Below are positions 42,098 through 48,849 of a DNA stretch of 64,000 bases, in pieces (within the stretch, counting starts at the first letter, position 1; the number at the start of each line of letters is the position of its first letter). This DNA comes from Nocardia puris (GTDB lineage: Bacteria; Actinomycetota; Actinomycetes; Mycobacteriales; Mycobacteriaceae). The position numbers and the translations under genes were made by a program. Location of the stretch: positions 62,001 to 126,000 of the forward strand of contig NZ_QNRE01000009.1 in NCBI RefSeq assembly GCF_003315035.1. The letters run 5' to 3'. The notes under the pieces were generated by a model. It was given only the letters and a program-made list of their open reading frames with translations, had not been told where the DNA came from and made no database searches.

Positions 42098-43477
42098 TCA
42101 CCGCATCGGCACGCCCACATCCCGCCCACCTTCCGGCGTGAGCCGCCTGCCCACCTTCGCCAGCGTGGGCGCGGGCACGAAACCGCCCGCGAACAGCGCC
42201 TCGCCCTGCCGGAACCACGGCGATCGGTCCAGCAGCGCGGCGGGCGCGTAGCCGAAGTAGGTGCCCAGTTCCGCCAGGTCCTGCGGGGAGGTCATCTTCA
42301 TCAGGGCCAGGTTGTCGCACTGGGAGAGGATGCCGGGGTGCACCTTCGAGGGCCGCTGCGTGGACAGCAGCAGCCACAGCCCGAACTTGCGGCCCTCCGC
42401 CGCGATCTGCACCAGGCGTTCGCGCACCGCCACCGCGATCGGCGAATCCAGGTGCGGCGACGCCAGATTGTGCGCCTCGTCGATGACCAGCAACACCGGG
42501 CGGCGCTCCTCCCGCTTCGCCCACAGATCGTCGAGCAGGGCCAGCGCGACCACCAATTGCTGTTCGGGAGTGGCGAATCCGCCGAGATCGAGGACCGTGG
42601 CGTCGGGCCGCTCGCCGACGATCCTGGTGGCGTCGGTGTACTCCCGCGCCCACACCTCCCAGTCCAGGATGCCCAGATTCTCGATCCGCAGGGCGAGCCT
42701 GCGCCAGGACGGCTCCCCCGATTCGTGCAGGCGCGGCAGCACCTGATCCAGTTCGCCGGCCGAGAGCATGTCGCCCAGGTGCAACAGGACGTTGAACTCC
42801 TCGCGGTCGGCGACCGGGTCCAGCCGCAGCACCGCCGCCTTCGCGGGCAGCGGCAGATCGGTGAACCGCGCGCGCAGCGGCAGTTCCGTCGCGTGCGGGC
42901 GCAGCACCCGCACGTCGCGGGCGGCCAGCGCGGTCGCGGTGGGGCCGGCGGCGTCGGGATTCAGCTCGCCGAGGCGCACGAAATCGGAGTTCGGATCGAA
43001 GATCACCACCGGCAGCGCGGTGTGCGCGATGACCTGTTCGAGCACGACGCCCAGCGCGTAGGTCTTGCCGGAGCCGCTCTGCCCGCACCAGAAGGTGTGC
43101 CGGTTGAAGCGGGTGGGCAGCATCCGCGCCGGGCCGCCCGGCGCGGACAGGTTCACCCCGACCTCGAGCCGGGCGCCCGTGGTCTCGTGCAGGTCGCTGA
43201 TCGTGGCTTCGTCGGCGGGTTCGAGCAGGCCCACCTCGAAGGCGTGACTCGCCTTCGTGTCGATGCCCGACCCGGTCAGCTCGCCGATCAACCGGCCGCG
43301 CAGCCGGATCGGCGCGGTGTCGGTGCGCTCCTCGACGAGGGCGAGCTGGCGCCTGCCGTCGGCGGCCACCACGGCCAGCGAACCGGCGGCGAGCGGTGAT
43401 CCCGCCGCGTCGGTCACGGTGAACGAACGGCCGTCGGCGGAGCGGACGACCGGGGACGCGGACGGTGCGGCTGCCAT
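42098..43477 (-). CDS. HerA-like ATPase (DUF87) ATP-binding protein
   Basis: A 459-residue FtsK/HerA-class ATPase. A beta-barrel-like N-terminal region (1-110) resembles the HerA HAS-barrel domain. Walker A is GQSGSGKT at about 131-138, Walker B VLLVIDEAHNLASP and sensor-like LLLSTQRPSKVHPGILSQCDN. HerA with nuclease NurA processes DNA ends in archaea; bacterial relatives also occur in defence systems. No nuclease or defence gene is adjacent, and it lies next to housekeeping genes in this genome, so a general DNA role is more likely. ATG start 43477. Confidence 0.85.
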   Translation of the reverse strand: MAAAPSASPVVRSADGRSFTVTDAAGSPLAAGSLAVVAADGRRQLALVEERTDTAPIRLRGRLIGELTGSGIDTKASHAFEVGLLEPADEATISDLHETTGARLEVGVNLSAPGGPARMLPTRFNRHTFWCGQSGSGKTYALGVVLEQVIAHTALPVVIFDPNSDFVRLGELNPDAAGPTATALAARDVRVLRPHATELPLRARFTDLPLPAKAAVLRLDPVADREEFNVLLHLGDMLSAGELDQVLPRLHESGEPSWRRLALRIENLGILDWEVWAREYTDATRIVGERPDATVLDLGGFATPEQQLVVALALLDDLWAKREERRPVLLVIDEAHNLASPHLDSPIAVAVRERLVQIAAEGRKFGLWLLLSTQRPSKVHPGILSQCDNLALMKMTSPQDLAELGTYFGYAPAALLDRSPWFRQGEALFAGGFVPAPTLAKVGRRLTPEGGRDVGVPMR

Positions 43478-43697
43478 TCACCGATGGTGCCACCGGTGCG
43501 CGGTCCGCCGTGCGAGGTCGGCGAGAACGCGCTGATTCACGGGCAGCAACTGTTCGGCGACCCGTACGCACCCGGCCGGCGCGGATCAGGCGGCGGTCTC
43601 GTTCCCGCCCGGCCGCACCCGCCCGGTCCCCCGCGCAGCTCGGATCAGCCAGCGGCCTCGCTCGCGCCGCGCAGGCCGCTTCCCCCGCCCGTGCGTA

Positions 43698-44126
43698 TCA
43701 GGGCAGCAGACCCTCGCGCGCCCGCGAGGCGCCGGAGAGGACGAGCAGCAGCATGGTGGACAGCGCCTGATCGTCCAGGCCGGCGGCCGGGAAGGTGTAG
43801 CGGTGGATTACGTCGGCGAGCTTGCCGCGCGTGATCACGGTGAGCGAGCCGAACTGGAGATTGCTGTTGCGCTCGGCGACGCGCTTGTGCAGCTGCGGTT
43901 TGAGCGGGCGGTCCCAGGCCAGCACGCAGGTCACCGACAGCACGTCGAGGCCGGGCGCCAGGGTGACCGCGCGCAGCGAGCACAGCAGGCCCTCGTAGGA
44001 GAAGCCGATCGAGCCGTCGTCGTCGACGCGCACGTCCACGTCGTAGAGCGACAGGCACGCGCCGGCGCGGGCCTGTAGTTCGATCTCCGGTGACACCGTC
44101 GCGTCCATCTCCGCCTCGCCGTTCAC
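43698..44126 (-). CDS. YbjN domain-containing protein (Rv2360c-position)
   Basis: A 142-residue protein with a YbjN/T3SS-chaperone-like alpha/beta fold: GACLSLYDVDVRVDDDGSIG, then LDVLSVTCVLAWDRPLKPQL and NSNLQFGSLTVITRGKLADV. Such domains act as chaperones or regulators of envelope and motility functions, but the role here is unknown. The GTG at 44126 overlaps the uppS stop (GTGA), implying coupling; ATG 44108 is an alternative start. The place beside uppS corresponds to M. tuberculosis Rv2360c. Confidence 0.8.
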   Translation of the reverse strand: MNGEAEMDATVSPEIELQARAGACLSLYDVDVRVDDDGSIGFSYEGLLCSLRAVTLAPGLDVLSVTCVLAWDRPLKPQLHKRVAERNSNLQFGSLTVITRGKLADVIHRYTFPAAGLDDQALSTMLLLVLSGASRAREGLLP

Positions 44127-44941
44127 TTGGTGCCGCCGAAGCGGCGATCACGACGAGCGTACTCGAGGCAGGCTTCCCACAGGTTACGCCGGTCGAAATC
44201 GGGGAAAAGTGTTGCCTGGTACACGAATTCGGCGTAGGCCGACTGCCAGAGCAGGAAGTTGGAGCTGCGGAACTCCCCGGAGGGGCGCAGGAACAGATCC
44301 ACGTCGGGCATGTCCGGCTCGTCCAGGTAGCGCGCGACGGTGGCCTCGTCCACCTTCTCCGGATCGATCTCACCCGCCGCCACCCGGCGCGCGATTTCCC
44401 GTGCGGCGTCGGCGATCTCGGCGCGACCGCCGTAGTTCACGCACATGGTCAGCGTAAGCACGCTGTTGTCCTTCGTGAGCTCCTCGGCGACCTCGAGCTC
44501 GCGAATCACGCTGCGCCACAGGCGCGGCCGCCGCCCGGCCCAGCGCACCCGCACGCCCATCTCGTGCATCTCGTCGCGACGGCGGCGGATCACGTCGCGG
44601 TTGAAGCCCATGAGGAAGCGCACCTCGTCGGGGCTGCGCCGCCAGTTCTCGGTGGAGAAGGCGTAGGCCGAGAGCCACTGCACGCCGATCTCGATACAGC
44701 CCTCGACGGTGTCCATGAGCACCGCCTCGCCGCGTTCGTGCCCCGCCGTGCGCGGCAGCCCGCGCTCCTGGGCCCAGCGCCCGTTGCCGTCCATCACCAG
44801 CGCGACGTGCCGGGGCACCAGCTCCGGCGGCAGCTCCGGCGGGCGCGCCCCCGACGGGTGCGGTGACGGCGGCCGGACGGTGCGTCCCGCGTTCGGCGCG
44901 GGCGCGGGGGCGGAGTCTCGACGGAGGATCACGGGCTCCAT
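44123..44941 (-). CDS. uppS: Isoprenyl diphosphate synthase (decaprenyl diphosphate synthase, UppS)
   Basis: A 272-residue cis-prenyltransferase that elongates prenyl diphosphates to the carrier lipid for peptidoglycan, arabinogalactan and mannan synthesis. Motifs: VALVMDGNGRWA (catalytic Asp), GHERG, SAYAFSTENWRR, MCVNYGGRAEI, and the end LRPSGEFRSSNFLLWQSAYAEF. An N-terminal Pro-rich extension of about 40 residues precedes the fold. By synteny it is the Rv2361c (long-chain) type. It lies 49 bases downstream of recO. Confidence 0.95.
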   Translation of the reverse strand: MEPVILRRDSAPAPAPNAGRTVRPPSPHPSGARPPELPPELVPRHVALVMDGNGRWAQERGLPRTAGHERGEAVLMDTVEGCIEIGVQWLSAYAFSTENWRRSPDEVRFLMGFNRDVIRRRRDEMHEMGVRVRWAGRRPRLWRSVIRELEVAEELTKDNSVLTLTMCVNYGGRAEIADAAREIARRVAAGEIDPEKVDEATVARYLDEPDMPDVDLFLRPSGEFRSSNFLLWQSAYAEFVYQATLFPDFDRRNLWEACLEYARRDRRFGGTK

Positions 44942-44990
44942 CCTGCCTGATCGCGCGCGAGGCCCGGGACGACCTCCGCCGATTGCCGCC

Positions 44991-45746
44991 TCAGCCCACG
45001 CGCCCCGCGGCCGAGGGCGTGCGCTCGATCAGCGGCAACGTGCGCAACTGGCGTTCCAGATGCCATTGCAGATGGGCGGCCACCAGGCCGCTGGCCTGCC
45101 TGCGCGCCGAATCGGGGACGCCCACGATGTACTCCCACTCCCCCTTCAGCAGGGCGACGAGCAGGTCGAGCACCCCGGGTCCGGGAGTGGCCGCGCCAGG
45201 CGGACGGCAGTGCACGCACACCGCCCCGCCCGCCGCGACGTGGAAGGCCCGGTGTGGACCGGGGGTGGCGCACTTGGCGCATTCGTCCAGCGCGGGCGCC
45301 CAACCCGCGAATCCCATGGCGCGCAACAGGTACGCGTCGAGGATCAGTTCGTGCGGACGCTGTTTGGCGGCGAGGGCGCGCAGGGCGCTCGCGGTGAGCG
45401 CGTGCAGTTTCGGGGCGGGGGCGCGCTCCTCGCCCGCCAGGCGCTCGGCGGTCTCGAGGATCGCGCAGCCGGTGGTGTAGCGGCCGTAGTCGTCGATGAT
45501 GTCGGCGGCGAACGCCTCGACGGTGTGTACCTGGGTGACCACGTCCAGCGTCCGGCCCGGATGCAGTTGCACGTCGATGTAGGAGAACGGTTCCAGCCGT
45601 GCGCCGAAGCGGGATTTGGTGCGCCGCACCCCCTTGGCCACCGCGCGGACCAGGCCGTGCTGACGCGTCAGCAGCGTGACGATGCGGTCCGCCTCGCCCA
45701 GCTTGTGCTGGCGCACCACGACCGCCTCATCCCGATACAAACGCAC
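44991..45746 (-). CDS. recO: DNA repair protein RecO
   Basis: A 251-residue recombination mediator of the RecFOR pathway. The N-terminal OB fold spans residues 1-80 (YRDEAVVVRQHKLGEADRIV, THLLTRQHG region with RAVAKGVRRTKSRFGARLEP) and the C-terminal helical part contains a zinc finger, CAKC about 152 and CVHC about 173. RecO anneals ssDNA and loads RecA. GTG start 45746; gene order uppS-recO matches mycobacteria. Confidence 0.95.
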   Translation of the reverse strand: MRLYRDEAVVVRQHKLGEADRIVTLLTRQHGLVRAVAKGVRRTKSRFGARLEPFSYIDVQLHPGRTLDVVTQVHTVEAFAADIIDDYGRYTTGCAILETAERLAGEERAPAPKLHALTASALRALAAKQRPHELILDAYLLRAMGFAGWAPALDECAKCATPGPHRAFHVAAGGAVCVHCRPPGAATPGPGVLDLLVALLKGEWEYIVGVPDSARRQASGLVAAHLQWHLERQLRTLPLIERTPSAAGRVG

Positions 45747-45794
45747 GCTCCCATCCTCGCACGCGCCGGTGACAGCGCGAGCCAGGCACGGCGG

Positions 45795-46394
45795 TCAGGT
45801 GCGCAGCAACCCGGCCGTGAGCAGCAGCAGCGACTGCTGCGCCCGCGCGCGGGCGGCCTCCTTGTCCTCGGCGTGCGCGACGATCAGCCCCGCCTCGGTG
45901 ACCGCGCTCAGCAACAGTCGCGCCACCATGTCGACCGGGGCGTCCACGATCGCGCCCGCCGCGCGGGCCTGTTCGAGTCCGGCGACGATCAGTCCGAGCC
46001 CGTGCCTGGCCTCGAACGCGCGCCACTGTTCCCAGCCGAGCACGGCGGGCGCATCGTAGAGGGCGATGCGGATCATCTCCGGGCGCTCACAGATCTCCAG
46101 GAAGACGCCGAGCCCGACGGCCATGGCGGCGACCACGTCGTCGGACCCGGCGGCGGCGATCGCGCGCCCGATCTCCTCGGTGTTCTCCACTTCCAATTGC
46201 TCCAATACGGCCAGGAAGAGACCGCGCTTGTCGCCGTAGTGGTGGTGCAGCGCGCCGCGCGTGACGCCGGCCTCGGCCACCAACTGCTCGGCGGAGGTGG
46301 CCGCGAAGCCGCGCTCGGCGAACAGGTGACGGCCCGCCCGCTCCAGCGCGGCCCTCGTGGCCCGCGATCGATCCTCCTGGCTACGGCGTGGCAT
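45795..46394 (-). CDS. TetR/AcrR family repressor
   Basis: A 199-residue TetR protein. Helix-turn-helix: RATRAALERAGRHLFAERGF and TSAEQLVAEAGVTRGALHHH, then YGDKRGLFLAVLEQL. The C-terminal ligand domain is helical and Ala-rich. It follows the alpha/beta hydrolase gene with a 14-base overlap, so the two are one operon, and the 21-base palindrome upstream of that operon is its likely operator, giving autoregulation. Confidence 0.9.
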   Translation of the reverse strand: MPRRSQEDRSRATRAALERAGRHLFAERGFAATSAEQLVAEAGVTRGALHHHYGDKRGLFLAVLEQLEVENTEEIGRAIAAAGSDDVVAAMAVGLGVFLEICERPEMIRIALYDAPAVLGWEQWRAFEARHGLGLIVAGLEQARAAGAIVDAPVDMVARLLLSAVTEAGLIVAHAEDKEAARARAQQSLLLLTAGLLRT

Positions 46395-47247
46395 GCAGCC
46401 GAGTGAACTCCAGAATGCGGTGGGTAAGCAACTCGGGACGGTCCTCCGGCACCAGGGTGTAGGAATCGTCGATCCAGGTGAGCGTGGCGCCGGGCAGTTC
46501 GCGCGCCAGCCGCTCGGCGTCGGAGGCGGGGAAGAGCTTGTCCTCGCGCGCCCAGGCGAGCAGCACCGGCACGCGGACCGAGCCGAAACGCGACGCGGCG
46601 TCGAGGGTGTAGCGGCGGTGCATCGTTTTCAGGAAGCGCCGCAGATCTTTTCGGATCGCGCCCGAGCGGCGGCTCGGCAGCAGGTAGGAGTCGGCGATCT
46701 CGGCGGGCATGGGGCGCTTGGTCACCCAGCCGAAGGCGATCGGCAACCGGTGCAGGGCACGCACGCGCAGCAGTTCGGTCACCGGGCGCATGCTGCCCGG
46801 AAGGCGGGCCAGCAGCGGTAGCGTGCCGAAGACGCGCGGCGGGAAGTTCTCGTAACTGTCGACCGAGGCGAGCACCACCCGGCCGATGCGCTCGGGACGC
46901 CGGGTCAGCAACACCTGGGTGATCGCTCCGCCGGTGTCGTTGGCGACCACGGTGACGTCGGTCAGGTCGAGGCGGTCGAGGAAGTCGGCGATGAGATCGG
47001 CGACGCCGGTGGGCGTGAGGTCGGCGCCGGGGACCGGGATCGAATGCGCGCCGAGCGGCCAGTCCGCCGCCAGGCAGCGGTGCCCCGCCGCCGCGACGGC
47101 CGGTACCACCGCGCGCCACAGATCGGCGTTGACGAGCAGTCCGTGAACGAAGACGACGGGCGAACCCGAGCCGATGTCGTGATAGCGGATGCGGCCGGCG
47201 GGCAGGTCGATCTCGTGGGCGGGGCCGAGGGCCTGACTGGTTCCCAT
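46381..47247 (-). CDS. Alpha/beta hydrolase (haloalkane dehalogenase-like) lacking the catalytic His
   Basis: A 288-residue alpha/beta-fold protein. The oxyanion motif VVFVHGLLVNADLW is near 31-44, and the nucleophile elbow VANDTGGAIT makes D104 the nucleophile, as in haloalkane dehalogenases and epoxide hydrolases. The acid lies in AREDKLFP. In place of the C-terminal catalytic His (normally SHF(V/I)PED) the run is DDSYTLVPEDRPE, with T264 at the expected position. It may be a non-hydrolytic or altered enzyme. The ATG at 47247 has GGGAGGAATC. It overlaps the TetR gene and lies behind a palindromic operator. Confidence 0.85.
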   Translation of the reverse strand: MGTSQALGPAHEIDLPAGRIRYHDIGSGSPVVFVHGLLVNADLWRAVVPAVAAAGHRCLAADWPLGAHSIPVPGADLTPTGVADLIADFLDRLDLTDVTVVANDTGGAITQVLLTRRPERIGRVVLASVDSYENFPPRVFGTLPLLARLPGSMRPVTELLRVRALHRLPIAFGWVTKRPMPAEIADSYLLPSRRSGAIRKDLRRFLKTMHRRYTLDAASRFGSVRVPVLLAWAREDKLFPASDAERLARELPGATLTWIDDSYTLVPEDRPELLTHRILEFTRLHATP

Positions 47248-47284
47248 GATTCCTCCCATGGTTCATCGGGACCGGTCCACTTTT

Positions 47285-47305
47285 ACATACATGCCGTATG
47301 TATGT
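47285..47305. promoter_or_regulatory. 21-bp palindromic TetR operator
   Basis: ACATACAT (47285-47292) and ATGTATGT (47298-47305) are perfect inverted arms around GCCGT. AT-rich in a GC-rich region, it lies 37 bases upstream of the hydrolase-tetR operon and about 105 bases upstream of the divergent amidase. This is a typical length for a TetR-dimer site. Confidence 0.8.
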
Positions 47306-47409
47306 CTATACCGCGCCAGTGATGCGCTTTCGCCCGCCCCGCGATAACCGATATGGACGATCGACCAATTGAGCGCTACGGTGCAGGTGAACCAGGAGAG
47401 GGAGATCAC

Positions 47410-48843
47410 ATGACGGCGTCGGACCGCGCGACCCCCGCCACCGTCGCGCCGGAGCACCGCGGACTCGGCGAGCTGGCGGACGCGCTCGCGACGGGCGCCG
47501 TCACGTCGGTCGACGCCGTGACGGCCGCGCTGGACCGGATCGACGCGAGTCAGCCCACGCTCAACGCGTTCCGCCTGGTCCGCCGCGAGCGGGCGCTCGC
47601 CGAAGCCGCCGAGGCCGACCGCAGACTCGCGGCGGGCGAGCGACTGCCGCTGCTCGGCGTGCCGATCGCGGTGAAGGACGACACCGACATCGCCGGGGAG
47701 CCCACGGCGTTCGGCTGCGGGGGCGACTTCCCGCCGAAAACCGAAGACGCCGAACCGGTCCGGCGCTTGCGCGCGGCCGGCGCGGTGATCGTCGGCAAGA
47801 CCAACACCTGCGAGTACGGGCAGCTGCCGTTCACCAGCGGCGCGGCCTTCGGCCACACCCGCAACCCGTGGCACCGCGAGCACACGCCCGGCGGCTCCTC
47901 GGGCGGTTCCTCGGCGGCGGTGGCGGCCGGACTGGTCCCCGCCGCCCTGGGTTCCGACGGCGCGGGCTCGGTGCGCATCCCGGCCGCGTGGACCAACCTG
48001 GTCGGCATCAAACCGCAGCGCGGGCGCATCTCCACCTGGCCGGAAGCCGAAGCGTTCCACGGGCTCACGGTGAACGGCCCGCTGGCGCGCACCGTCGCCG
48101 ACGCCGCGCTGCTGCTCGATGCGGCGGCAGGCCCGCACGCGGGCGACCGCCACACGCCCGCGCCGATCCGCGCGAGCGAGGCGGTCGGGCATGATCCCGG
48201 ACGCTTGAACATCGCCCTGTCGCTGCGCATTCCATTCACCGCGACGAAGACCGCGCTGGATCCGGAGGTGGCGGCGGGCGTGCGCCGGATCGCGGCGACG
48301 CTGCGCAGGCTCGGCCATTCGGTCACGGTCGCCGACCTGCACTACGGACTGCTGATCGGCGCGACATTCCTGCCGCGCTCGATGGCGGGCATCCGGTCCG
48401 TGCACGACAGCATGCCCGGCTCCCGGGTGGATCCGCGCACCCTCGCCAACGTGCGTCTCGGGCGCGTGCTCGGCGGGCCCGCGCTGTTCGCGGCGCGCCG
48501 GGCGGAAGCGTTGCTGCACAAGCGGATCGGCGGCTTCTTCGCCGACTACGACGTGGTGCTCGCGCCCACCACGGCCACTCCCCCGCCCCGCGCCGAGGAG
48601 ATCGACGGCATCGGCGTCACCGACACCAACAACCTCATCACCGCCGCCTGCCCGTACACCTGGCCGTGGAACGTGCTCGGCTGGCCCAGCGTGAACGTAC
48701 CGGCCGGTTTCACCGACGCGGGCCTGCCGATCGGCGCCCAGCTGATGGGCCCCGCCGACGCCGACGCGCAGCTCATCTCGGTGGCGGCACAGCTGGAATC
48801 CGAATTGCATTGGGAGCGTGCGCGGCCCGAACCCTGGTGGTGA
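47410..48843 (+). CDS. Amidase signature family protein (AmiA2-like)
   Basis: A 477-residue amidase with the Ser-cisSer-Lys triad: K89 in PIAVKDDTD, cis-Ser S163 in TPGGSSGGSS, and nucleophile S187 in GSDGAGSVRIPA. Such enzymes hydrolyse amides to acid and ammonia; the substrate is unknown. By position between era and recO it matches M. tuberculosis amiA2 (Rv2363). The ATG at 47410 has GAGAGGGAG upstream. It converges with the next large gene only 6 bases apart. Confidence 0.9.
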   Translation: MTASDRATPATVAPEHRGLGELADALATGAVTSVDAVTAALDRIDASQPTLNAFRLVRRERALAEAAEADRRLAAGERLPLLGVPIAVKDDTDIAGEPTAFGCGGDFPPKTEDAEPVRRLRAAGAVIVGKTNTCEYGQLPFTSGAAFGHTRNPWHREHTPGGSSGGSSAAVAAGLVPAALGSDGAGSVRIPAAWTNLVGIKPQRGRISTWPEAEAFHGLTVNGPLARTVADAALLLDAAAGPHAGDRHTPAPIRASEAVGHDPGRLNIALSLRIPFTATKTALDPEVAAGVRRIAATLRRLGHSVTVADLHYGLLIGATFLPRSMAGIRSVHDSMPGSRVDPRTLANVRLGRVLGGPALFAARRAEALLHKRIGGFFADYDVVLAPTTATPPPRAEEIDGIGVTDTNNLITAACPYTWPWNVLGWPSVNVPAGFTDAGLPIGAQLMGPADADAQLISVAAQLESELHWERARPEPWW

Positions 48844-48849
48844 GCCGGC

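Noticed and set aside
42098..43477. HerA-type defence island
   Set aside because: No nuclease, methylase or other defence gene accompanies the ATPase; neighbours are housekeeping or regulator genes.
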